A stretch of 43,501 bases of DNA. Source: Lobulomyces angularis (Eukaryota; Chytridiomycota; Chytridiomycetes; Lobulomycetales; Lobulomycetaceae). The stretch spans positions 49,913-93,413 of the forward strand of contig JADHYX010000034.1 of NCBI GenBank assembly GCA_027604685.1. Direction: 5' to 3'. The notes beneath the pieces are model-generated. The model had not been told where the DNA came from. It did no database searches and saw only the letters and a list, made by a program, of their open reading frames with translations. This document shows, in pieces, positions 24,544-37,400 of the stretch (position 1 is its first letter; each line of letters starts with the position of its first letter). A program made the translations under genes and the position numbers.

Positions 24544-25210
24544 ATGGCAGAAGGAGGTGGAATTAAACATGAAAAACGAATTCATAACGTTGTGCATGAT
24601 GATGCGATATGGTAAAGTGGAATTACTACAATTTTTGATTTTATTTGTTATATTTAGGCGACAAACAATTAATTATGAACTAAACACGGCTAAAAATTGG
24701 GATAAAAGTTGGGGATTTGTTTGTGACGCTTACAAAACGGTAGGTAGTAATTACTACAATAATTAAACTTTGCAGCATTTAGATATTCCTGAAAAAAACA
24801 GTCGCTTGCCACCGCTTAAAAATAAAAATTACTCACAACAACCTAATGCTTCTGGACTACCCTCAAAGCTTTGTCCTGGATTGACAAAAGATGCAAATTC
24901 TTTAATTTCTGACTGGTTACTAACTTATGATACTCCAAGAATAGTAAATTATCGCTTTCCTGCTAGCAAATATACTTATCCAGCTACTACATCCAATGAA
25001 GTCGGTTGGCCATGGGGACGAAACAGTCAATATGGGAATGAAGAACCAGCGAAAAAAAAAATTGACAACAATGATAATCAATTTCAAAGCAAACCGACCA
25101 AAAACAACTTTCCTCCACTGTATTACACTCTTGAAAGATTTGGAAATCATGCTCGAGGAAAACAAGAAAACTTAAAGTGGTTCGGCGGAAGTCTTGAAGG
25201 GCTTAATTAG
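24544..25210 (+). CDS. Small axonemal protein, CIMIP1 (C20orf85)/FAM183-like
   Basis: Three exons (24544-24611, 24658-24739 and 24776-25210) join to 194 aa, with introns of only 46 and 36 nt. The N-terminal part reads VHDDAIWRQTINYE followed by AKNWDKSWGF. The middle has PRIVNYRFPASKYTYP and TTSNEVGW, and the C-terminus ends RFGNHARGKQ and LKWFGGSLEGLN. An 'xxIW...E' helix, an NW..xWGF motif and a later TTS.E.GW motif resemble small ciliary microtubule inner proteins, best CIMIP1 (C20orf85), with some likeness to FAM183/CFAP144. This comparison is from memory of motifs, not from a search. The gene sits alone on the plus strand between two dynein heavy-chain genes, divergent from one and convergent with the other. 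The ATG start precedes a short Gly/Lys/Glu leader with no signal peptide or membrane segment. Confidence 0.6.
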
Positions 25211-25449
25211 CATAGTAGTTTTTTTGTTTCATTATTGTGTATTTTAACGATTGAAGTGATTTATTTGTAATTTCAATGCAAATTTTAGATAATTTCAGTT
25301 AATATTGTAGTAAAAATTTGATCATAAAATTTTATTTATTTAAACATTATAATGCTTTTTATTCTAATAAATCTTTAATTGTAATAAAACTGAAATTAAA
25401 ATATTGAATAATTTTTTATAATTACAACGATCAAGAAAAAAAAAGAATA

Positions 25450-28400
25450 TTATGAATTAGAGTTAAGAAGTAGAGCCACACCTTGTAGCGTCCAATGGCT
25501 ATTGTGTTCATTGGACCTTAAATCAGCGTCAAATACCCAACCAATGTTGCTGGCATTTCTTCGCTGAGAAGTAGTGTAAACTGGAGTTCTGAAAGTATTA
25601 ATTAACTTTAATCTATGACTTTCAATGGGTATAATACGAAGGATTGGTAATTCTTCTAAGAGCTTTCCTCCTTGAGCTCTAATTAAGCAGCCACGTTTTA
25701 AATCCCAAGCAGCACCTTCCAGGTAAAGACCAGTTACGTAGCATCCAGAACTTGGTCTTTCAGTTAAGTCTGAAGCTTTTTCATATTCAGTAACTTGAGT
25801 ATACAAAGTTGATCTATCCAGCGGCCAGCCGTTTTTTCTGCATGTAGATTGAACTAAAGCAGTAATATAAGCCTCTGGTACATGAAAACCTGATAACCAT
25901 ATAACTACAGGCTCACCATTTTTTATCCAATTTGAATACTGTTGAAATCTTTTTTCGAAGTGCTGCATCCAAGAACCGAGATTTTTTTCAGTTTGCGGTG
26001 CTAAATTCCTCCACATCTGGGGTAATGTACCATTGTATAAGGAATTTGCAAGTTCGTCCAGCTTTGAAGACATTCCGATTTCTCCTTTCAGAGCCTTTCT
26101 CAGATCTTTTAGTGAAGATGACATCCTAGCCACTAATATATTCCATCTTTCAAGTTCTTGTAGTAAGACAACTTGCGTTGGTGAAGGTGTACCAATGGAT
26201 TTGTAAATTCGAGCGATATCAAAATCTGTTGGTAACTTTGTCTGAATTTCTAAAGCAATATTCCCAATAAATTCTTCTCTACTAATGCCTCCTGCGTTAT
26301 CAGCTGTGCGTGGTTGTAACGATATTAGCTGTCCCCACATATCCCTCACTGCAGTACTGAGATAGCCAATCTCAGCATCAGGATGCAGACCAAATACTTC
26401 TGGTGAATTTGTTAACGGTAGTGCTTCAATGGCCTGTATATACTCTTCTCGAATACCAACTGGTGGTATTTTGTATTCGACTTGAGTATTGGCAAAAAAG
26501 TAAAATACTTGAAACGTGTCAAACAAAAAGTCACCCAAATACTCTTCTAAATATGTCATTAAAACTCTTCTATCGTAATCATCTGTTACACGCCCACCAT
26601 AAATAGTTTCTCCTATTAAATATCGCAAGGTAGTCCATGGAATTTTTCCGTCTTTACATGCAGAAGTTTTATTCAAGTAAGTTTTAAGTATTGTTAATCC
26701 AACTCTAAAATCAGATTCGTTAAAGTCGTATTTTACATTCCACCCAATTTTTCCGTATTTTCCTCTTTCTTGGACAACTGCATGGAAAAATGCCAAAACA
26801 TACACCAAAGGTCTAAAATTTTCGCTGTAGCAATCTCTCAAGGTTTCTTCGGTAATTTTGTAATAGCTGCTTCTTAAATTCAACTTCAGTCCATTCGGAG
26901 GCTCAGTAACAACCTTTAATGAACGCTGCAAGATGCCAATAGGGAAAGTTGATATTGGCTCAGTAGTTAGCCATAATCTAAAATCTTTATGTGGCTTGTC
27001 TATTTTTTCTAAAACTTTTTCCAGTGTTTGAAGCCAATTCACTAACAAGTGGCAGTTTTGAAGCATTAGCCATTGCCCTCTGGTTACTGCCGTTTCCAGT
27101 AACTGTAGCGCAATCGGACCTTGACCTTGTCCCAATGACAAAAACTTTAGTCTGTTTATTCCAAAGCCTAAAGTTTCCGCTAATTTTTGTAAGTCACTCT
27201 GAGGATCAGCGCCTGGACTTAAAATAAATACAACAGGACTGGTGGGAGTTGACTGTTCAAAAATATTATTAAAATTCACCACTGGAGGCATGACAAATTG
27301 TTCTCCCATATTTTTTATTACAAAATCGGTAACTGCATTGTACACACGATCAACTCTCATGCATCTTAATAGACAAAGCTGTTGAAAGAGAGTACATTGC
27401 TCCGAATACCCTAATGGAAATGGGTCATTTTCTGGTGCATCCAATTCTATCCACGCTTTCCAAATAGATTCATTATCTTGTATGTGAGAAACTAAATTTG
27501 CAAAACTAACGTTCAGAGTAGACAACTTTACAATATCTTTCCACCCTTGATCTGCCAACCAGGAAAAAGGTTTTTTAACTGCGGCATTTTCTAATGAAAT
27601 ATCCCCTTTTAAAAAAAAGTTTAATTCAGCGGCATCAATTTTTCCATCGACATCCATTAACTTTACTGTCATCTGAAAAGAAAACATCAACTTGTGTTTT
27701 TCGAATAAACCGGTACAGGCATAATTATAAACGGCATATTTAAGTGTGTCAGTTATTTTAGTAAGTCTCTTTGACAAAACCTGATCTGTTTTACTTTTCC
27801 TTAATGAAGCTGTGAAAACTTCTAAAAACGAGGCCAAACTATACTGATACATCGGATTAATTGTGCTTAATTCTGCCAAAACAAAGAACAGCACTGCACC
27901 ACATTTAGCAGCAGGTCTATAAAATAATGTTAAAGGAACAATAAACTATATCATTACCTGTAAGCATCCCGAGAAACTTCCACTTCAGCGGACGTTTGAT
28001 TCGCCAATATTAGTTTGGATGCTATCTCAGTGGCTTTGGATTTTGTTTCCTCAAGAGTCCGTATTAATTCCACATTATCAAGCATCAATCCTGTAGAACT
28101 AGCTAATTCCCTTAATAATATATCTTCCAAGTCCTTTAACAAGGTTTTGTTTTGCGACATTTCCTTTATCAACCGTTCACGTTGTTCTTCCAGTTCCTTT
28201 CTTTCATGACCTACTACTACGTTTAATAACTGATCACTCAACCCTTTAAAAGTTACGCTGTAATTTATAATCATAGCGGATCCAAACAATTTAGGTGAGT
28301 AAGTTGGATTTGCTAAACGAGTTGTGATATACAGTCTGAAATTGTTGTCATAATCAACTTCTTTATCACCAAGAACAACAAATCTTCGTGAACCTACAGT

Positions 28401-31400
28401 TTTGATATTTTTTTCTAATAAATTATCTATTACTGGATCAATATATTCATCCACGTCCTCAAAGAGATACGGAAATCCATATGTAATCGCCATCTCTAAA
28501 TGCTTCAAGAAATCTGCGTCATTGAATGAACAAACCTTAAGGTTATTAGAGCTTTCTCTTTTTTTTATCCAGTTGAGTGCTTGCTGTTGAGGATCTATAC
28601 AAAGCGGAAACCTCGAGGCTTTTGTAGTTAGTATACCGTTTTGGATGGAAAGTTCATCAGCAGGAAGTCCTTCTGAGGCCCACTGAGAGATTTCCACTTC
28701 CTATGCATAAAAAATCATATTAATTAATTCAAGCCAAAATTTTTTTTTTTAAATTACCTGTGCTAGTAGTTTTTCGACCTTGAAATTCTTTGATATTGGC
28801 ACTGCTTTTGATGCAAGATCTACCATCCACCTGCTGTATATAAGCTCATTTCTTAACTCCCAATTAAATGCACCAGTGTAACTTAAAAAGCCAGAAACAA
28901 GCATACAGTCTCCAACCAGTTGAGTTCTTTGTTCCTTTAATTCTTCAAGATCTTTACTCCATCTGATCCTCTCAGAACCTAAACCTGAAATTAGTTTATC
29001 TGCAGCAGCTAAACGCCTCTCCATAATTTCCGCCATTTGCTTTAATTCTAGCTGTTCAGCTTTCGCTTGATGGAAATTTTGTTGAAGTGACGACAATTCT
29101 TCATTTAGTCCTTTAAGCTCCTTAGTGATTTTTTCAAACTCTGCCTTTGAAAGACCCAAATTTTTTTCGAGAGTCGCAACCGCCATTCTTTTTGGCTGAA
29201 TTAGTTTAGCAACATTACAATATCCTACAACAGCCAAAACAAATTTCAACAATCCAGATCCCGCAGAGGATATTTCCTTCATTCTATCTATAGTAACGTC
29301 CATCTCCTTTAATATCGTTTTAACTGATTTAACTTGTGAGCTTGAAATGCTGTCTACATTTAAGGTGCTTAACGATGACTTGAAATCAACCTGTGACATC
29401 ATAATTTTTGCGCTCTTCCATGAAACATCTTTTATACCTTTAATTACACAAATACATTCACAAACTTTTTGTACTTCCTTTGGTGGCTTTGCAAACGTAC
29501 GAATTTCTGTAATTTCAGAAGCGGAAAGATTTGCAAGTGCCAAACGAGCTTCTTCCAGAGCAGGTAAGGCTTCTGCTAGAGCAACCTCTGCTTCTTCTTT
29601 GTCTTTTGCGATTTGAACATTTTGAACATCAAGTTCTATTTCCTTCTTTTCAGCAAGTATTTTCTTTTCTTCCGCTTGCTTAGTGCTGCTTGTTATAATT
29701 TCTAGCATTTTATTACAAGCTTCAGTTTTGTTTTTAACGGCTATATTTTGCTCTGCTAACTGCACATTTAACACATCTAACTGTTGCGAGGATTCTTCTA
29801 ATTTACCCAACCCGCTCTCCAATCTAGTACACAACTTTCCATTTAAGTCCCTATTTTCTTCAAGTAACCTATTGTATGTATTAACGTAATCCAGATAATT
29901 TTTTGGAGTAACAAAATTTGCTCTTCGGTATTTTTGTAAAAACTCTTGACTTATTTCACCGACAGAAAGGTGTACGCTAACCATATGATTTATTATAGCC
30001 GATCTGAATTCCTAAATTTTTAAAATTAGTTTTAATCATTAATTATGAAATTAATTGTAATACTTCAGGTACTAAATTTTCTTTCAAAAACGCATCAGCT
30101 ACTGAATAAAGAGCTTGTTCTGGCCAAGGCGGAAACCAATCTATCATAGTGTTATTGACTAACCCCGGAAAAGACCTGCACCTATCTCTTAATTTGTCTC
30201 CTTGAGGTGACATGCATAGCACGATATGGAGATTATCAGAGCACTTTCTGATAAAATACTGCCACAAATTTTCCCGATTTTGAACAATGCCAAGCTTTGC
30301 AACTTCATCACGAAGTTGCCCCATTATCATTTCCTTTTCATCATCTTCGTATAGAGCCGGAACTTGGCCAGTAGTCAGCATATTGTTTATGATTTCAAGG
30401 AACCCTTCCTGTACTACATGTGCATCCGTAAATATAAATACTGTTTTTGTGCCAGCAGCTAATTGTGAATACAGCCCTTTCAAAGCTTCCCTAAATTCTA
30501 CTTCTCCATACCCACGAGTTAAAGTAATTTCAAATACCGTTAATCCAGCAGTGAATGCTGCTAACTTTGCGAGCGATTGCTTCCCTGAACCTCCAACTCC
30601 CACCAATAACGAATGCCCTCTTTGAAGTCTGATTACACGGTGAATACGAGTTAAGTGTTCCAAAGCATCCTCAAACAATACTAAATTCATGACATTATTT
30701 TTTTCATTGTATTCCTCTAAAATTTCTTGAAAGATTGGTCTAATAGCACTGAAATCAAGTAAATCTTCATATAATCTGGCAGCATCTTCTTCCATCGAAT
30801 GTCGAAAATCTCCAAACAGTGATGGATTTCTTGTAATATATTCTTCATCTGTTTCAAAGTTATCAAGAATTATTCTATTCAATAGCTTATTCACATAATC
30901 TCTGTCTTGATCTGTCACCAATCTATCGTGGAATACACGTAAAACTTCATTTCTCCATAATCGGATGAACTGCTTTACAGTCTGAAAGTTTTCTGGAGTA
31001 GCAAGAAGTAATCCTTCATAAACTCTTGAAATATCTCTTAAATTAAAAATGTAATGGAATTTTGAAGGAGTTGGCATAAGGGTTTTACAGATTTCATTGT
31101 AAAGCTAACAATAAATAAAAAATTAAAAATAAGAAGATGTTGTGAAAGAGACATACTTTAAGTGTTAGGGTTGTTATTTGACCTGAAACATTTCGAATTT
31201 CATCTGAAAATATTGCAGTAAAACCTTGTATAATGCTTGAATAAATTCGATTTAAGCTGAGGTCCTTTGGAAAGGTGATATTAAAAACTGCAAATAAACT
31301 TGCAAATCTGGGATCAATTTCATTTCTACCACCACCCGGAGTGCCCATAGCTCCTACAAATTGAACATCTTTCAGATATTTCCAATTTAATTCCTTCCCT

Positions 31401-34400
31401 CTATCATAAAGGCCACCTTTCTCAATTAAGAGTTTTAATAACGCAATGGGCTGTTGAGTCCCATATGTATCTTTTGCAGGCATATTAAGATCATCTATAA
31501 ACACAACTAGTTTCTTTCCACTAACTGGCCCATAGGTATCTTTTGTGCGCTTTTCGACATTAACCTCTAAATTTCTTTGAACATTAAGAGAATTTGTTCT
31601 GGAAGAAAAGTTGATGTTTAACAAAAAGTTTTTGTCAACAGGTAGTTGGTGTAAATAATTTTGAATGGTTACAGTTTTACTTGTTCCAACTTCACCAACA
31701 AATAGAAGCGGTTTTCTAAAATTCACAAGTTTGCTCAACATCCAAGTATGGCGAACGGTATCAAGGGTAGGAACTAAGATATCATGGAAGGAAGCTTTTG
31801 GATTATGTTCGTAAGGAGGAATGTAGTTGTTCCATGAAACCCATTGCAATTCTGCTGGATCAAATAAATACTCGTAAAGTGATTTATCATTTCCTGGCAA
31901 CTGACCAATAAGAATTGGTGCATTAGTATGAACAAGTGGCATCTCAGAGAGTTTTTTGACACCTTCAGAAAATTTTATTCTATCCTCTTCAAACAAGGAT
32001 GCACCAATCGACCATATTATCGACAATATAAATATTCCTTCAATGACTGCTTCTTGATTGTTTAGCTTGTTTTCGGCCAACTGAGTTTCAAGGAGGGCTG
32101 TCAACTGAGACATCATTCCTAACGGAGCAACTGGGATAACTCTTTTTAATGGATCACCTATAAAGCCTTCAAATGTCCCTTCCATCACGTATTCCATGCA
32201 AGATGGAACATATCTTAAAAAAAAAATTAAAACACAACATTAACTGAAATTGTACTTGTTAAATAATTTTAGTAGGAGTTCTTCCTCAGCTTTGTTGGGT
32301 CTAGTATTAAGCCATTTTTGATAATATGGTTTATATCCCAGATTTTTTGGATCCAAGTAAACCATTCCACAACGAGAAACTGTAGCTGGAGATGCATACT
32401 GTAAATCTCCAACTTCAAAGAGTAAGCTACAATGCTTTTGTAATCTAATTCTTTCACCATTTGGGAGGGTAAGCAACTTGTTATCATCCATTACAGAATT
32501 CATATTTTCTACCCAAACAGCATCTACATCTCCATCAAATACTATATATTTTCTTTCTTTTTTATCTGTTGGTTTATTTACCTCTCTAAATATGTTTGAA
32601 AGTAGACCGTCAGTCCAATCTCTTGTCGTTTGATCCAAAACACCGTATAACTCCGCAACGCTAACAGCTTTTGCATTAAGCACATATAACTTTGTAGCTA
32701 AACCTAGCTTTGTTTGAGCCTGTGCTAAAGTATTCATTACTACTGTTTTTCCTCCACCTGTTGGACCAACAATCATAGTAGTATGTCTAGTCAACATAGT
32801 TTCATACAGCTGAATTACTTTGTCGACCTGCTCTGATACTAAAATATATTTGTTTTCTTGTAAAACCTCTTCCACGGCATCATTAAAACTTGGATATCTT
32901 ACTCGTGGGCAATCTAAACCTGGGAATAGGTCGCTTATGAGACCAAGAAATAATGGTACATCGTCAAAAACAAATTTTGGTAAGTTCATATCTCTCAGCG
33001 CCCTCATTAATACGACATCTTCATTCAAATCTGGAGATCCACGTTTCAAGGATCCTGCCATAACCAGAACTGACTTTAACGCTCTAAGTCCAAAGTCATA
33101 GTGATGTTGCTTTGATAGCTGACCTTTTCCTAACTTGTAAAGAACTACCATTTTTTTGGCTAATGATTTTGCAAGAGTAAATCCCTCAGAGAAAAGCATA
33201 ATTTCACAAATCAATTCTAAATCTGGTACTGCCATGACTACTGGTCGAAATAGCGCTTTCAAGTTGTCAGGTAACTCTGTTCTACCTGCATACCCAGGGT
33301 TCATTGTAATAAAAATACCAGTTTTTTTGTCTAGAGCAATTTCATTCCCCTCAAATTGAAATCTTTTCAGTCCCATGACCAATGCATTCTGAATGGTTTT
33401 TATTTGAGCTGAAATAACGGAAAGTACAGCCAGTTCAATTCTGTTAAATTCGTCAAAGCAACCCCATGCACCAGTTTGAACTAAACCAGCAAAAATTTGC
33501 CCCATCGCTCTGTAGTCCATCCCCTCTCCACAATTTGTTACCATACAAAGTAATCCCATAGCCTTGGCAAGATCTTTTACTGTTTCCGTCTTTCCAGTTC
33601 CTGCAGGTCCAGCAGGAGCGGCACCAAGTTTTATAGATAATGCTTGCGTCAAGGTCAGATAGCATCTATCTGTAAGCGGTGTAATGACAAGTCGACCATT
33701 TAATCCCATATACTCATATCCATAATCAAATATTCCGTTGCATTGTTTTACTAATAGTTCATCTGAAGATTTATCCCAGTAAAATCTCAATTGACTTTCC
33801 CATTCAAATTCGTTTTCATCCATAATTGAATCTCTAACAAATCTATCAATAATATCTCTGGCGTGTACATCAATTACAATCTGAGTGTTGACTTTTTTTC
33901 TCTCATTGGGATTTAAATCAGACCTTACTTCAACGACAAGGTTGTCCAGCTGATCGCCTAGAACTTTTAGATATAACTTCATAGCTAATTTGCTGCCTTG
34001 CTTAATTTTTCGAAAAACATCTTCTACTTCCCACGTCCACCAAACTTGAGACCCCGCTAAACCAACCATTCCCTGATACTTTTTTATCCATTCTGTTCTT
34101 TGCATACTAGCATAATAAAAAATCGCCTCCTTATGAAAAACTCTGTTGGTTTTCTTCATCTCTAACTCCACACCAGTCATCCATTCTTCGACTCTACCTT
34201 CAACTGGTACAACTCTTCGAAAGTCCAAATTCTCTCCTTCGCTTGACGACATGCCTATAATGGCTCTCTCAAATTTGCCAGTGCCGAAATTTAATTTCAA
34301 AACATTGTCAAACATCTTTATAATGTGCTCCTGAACATTTTTTGGGTCATGACTACCTAAAATGGAAAGTAGCTCTTCGTCTGATATAAAAAAAAATCTT

Positions 34401-37400
34401 GGAAAGGCGTTTCGTTTGGATTCTAAATAATCAGAAAGTGATTTTTGGCAAGCTTCAAGTTGTTCAGACAAGTTTTGAAGTAAAGCCAACCGTCCTTCCG
34501 CATTACATGCTTCAATAACAACATTATGTTTTGCCGTTTCATTCATCAGCTTCTTGAAGGATTTGTCAATTCTATCAAACCTTGCAGCTTCCTCTGGGAG
34601 TTGCATACGAATATCTCCTGATCCAATAAAAATAGATTCCAAATACATCCATTTTCTTTGAACTAGCATCCAAACTTCGGACACTTCACCTATGTGGGAT
34701 AAGAGTTTTTCCCATTGTTGCACAGAGGATAAGAACGCGGTAACAAATCTGGATGCACCCATACTCTGTAGTGACATTGAGTTATCATCCAATACTGTGG
34801 AGATGTCATCTATTGGGCCTAAAATAAACCCACGATCTTCATTTCCCTTTAAGTACTTTACTACTGTGAATTTCATGTTTCTCCAAGTAGTTTCCACATC
34901 TTTAATGCCATTCTCAATGCTAAGCTCTTTCATTGCCCCTCCTACAATTTCACCAATCGCGTCAGAATGTTCATGAAGATTCATCGAAAATAATTTTTCC
35001 AAAGTGAAGCTTTCCGGATTCATATCGAAAGATTTTCCTGTAATTTCCATTAATTTTTTCCAGTGACGATCTCTGAGCGCTTCATTCTTTAGATCAGAAA
35101 AGAGGGGAATACTATCCTTAAAAGTTAGAATTTTTTCTGCAACAACATTGTAAGGGGGAAGTTGTTTTAATTCTTTCGGCATTCTCTTTAGTCTTGAGCT
35201 GAAAGTTTCAATACCCTTGTTTAAGACATTCATATCCAAGTTTACCCACAATGTTGTCGACCAAGAGTTAATGCTCTCTTTTACTTCAGCGTAAAGATCG
35301 TAAATTTTTTCTAGCTCCTTTACTTCATTTTCCAGTTCAAACAATTCAGGATACGATGTAATAGTTAAATTAAATAATTTTTCTGCCAAAACCAGCTGTT
35401 CGCGCCTTTCCAGAAATCCAGCTAAGACTACTTTAGCATTTTTTAATAACTCTAATCCCCGATCCATATCCAGATCCATAGCGCCCGGCCCATTTACAGC
35501 AAAATCATCCTTGAATTTTTTAATTTCTAATTTGCATTCTGTAACTTGGTTTTTAGTGGTATCAGTAAATTTTGCCTTCACTGGTATCAATTCATCATCG
35601 ACTTGCTTTGCTTTTGATAACATTTCCTCCCATTTTTCTGGAAGCATTTTTGCAGCCAGTTGTTCTTCAGCATCCACATTTATATGGTACATTGCTAAAG
35701 TTCGATAAGCTTCCAAAATGTCCCTGTATTTTAACTCAATATCTTCACTTTCTGCTCTAATTTCAGCAATTATATTTAAAACAAATGTTAAATCATCCAA
35801 ATTTTCTGGTTTTCTTTGTAAATGCTCATTAAATTTCGTTAATTTTGCATAAATTTCGTTGGTTCCTTCACTTGCCATTACATTGAGATGTCTCCCTGCA
35901 AAAAAATTTTTTTTTATTTAAAAAAAAAAAGAAAATTTGTTTTTACCAATAGATGCTACCCAGCTGGTTGCTTCACTGTGAATAGCTGATTGTAAAGGAG
36001 AAAATACAACTCTAACAAAATCGATATCTTTTATTGGAGGTTGACTTTCAACATCTTTAGCTAATTTGGAGTAAAAGGTTAACTTTTCATCAAAAAGAAC
36101 CACAGATGGTTTTTTTTGTGCAAATTTGTCAAGAGTTATAACCTATTAAAAAGAAAAATTTTTAAAGAGGATTAAAATATAATCTGTTTTTTCCGATTTT
36201 TTTACCTTATCAACTTTCCATAAAGGTTTATATTTTCTCCAACTATCTAGCCATTTACTCAAGTTAGAAAAAGTCTTATTAATTGTTGAATTAAGTTGGT
36301 TTATAGTTGAAATGATTGACTGATTGCTTAAAATGTCAGTCAAAAAACTAAAAATAACAGGATCATCTTCCTCAGAAACCTTTTGTGGAGGTGTCAAAAT
36401 GCATGTCCCATTTTGCCATCTATGAAACTGTTTACTTGAATCCACGATACTTCTTGTCAACTTCACCATCATTTTATAAATTTCGGGAGCTAAAGGGGAT
36501 ATTATAATTTCTGGAGCAGAGAGTGACGCTGAAACACGAAACAAAGGGGATTGCCTTCCTTTTTTAACTTTACCGTTTTTTTTTGAAGATTTGTTGACTA
36601 AAAGTGATTCCAAATATTGCAGGTTTGCTACAACCATCTAAATGCGTGTTTAGATATTATTTTTAAGAAGTATTCAAATAAGTACATGATTCAAAGCAAC
36701 AAAGACTCTTTTTTCCCAGTAAGCATAATATTCTTTTAGCATTGGGCTCTTTCCTGTGTTTGTATTTGCAACTAATGATTCCATTTTAATTAAGAGTGGC
36801 CCAATAGATCTATATTTCTGAACTATTCCATCCAATATATTCATTTTATTTTTGTTGATGTAATCAAAAAATTCCTTAACAAAAAAAAAAAAAAAACAGT
36901 TAATATGTTTGAAAAATTGTTTATTTCTTTATTTTCTTATACAAATGCGTCTTGAATATCATTTTCGGCTGGTTCTTTTATTAACATAGTTCTTGAGATA
37001 CTGTCCACTACATGAGTAATATTTGCACTATTTTTTCTTAACTGATTAACCATTGAGGAGCATTTGTTTATTTCCTAAGGTCGTTTAAAAATTTGTTTTT
37101 TTTTTTTTTATTATAAATCATACTTGATTACATTTTAATATAAACTCAGGAATCCCAAGAGAATTCCAATTTAACCTACTAAAACCCGGATTCATAACTC
37201 TTTTCAAATCATTAAGATGAACATGCAAAAGCTTTTTTTCTATGGGGTCCAATAACTCCAAAATACCAGAATAACCAGCAAGCATTGTATTTAGACTTTC
37301 TACATAGGTATAGTATTTAGTTTCCTACAAAATTTAATTAGAATACAAAAAAATTGTCATACTTGAAGCGCAACATTTAATGCAGATTCTGGAACCATAT

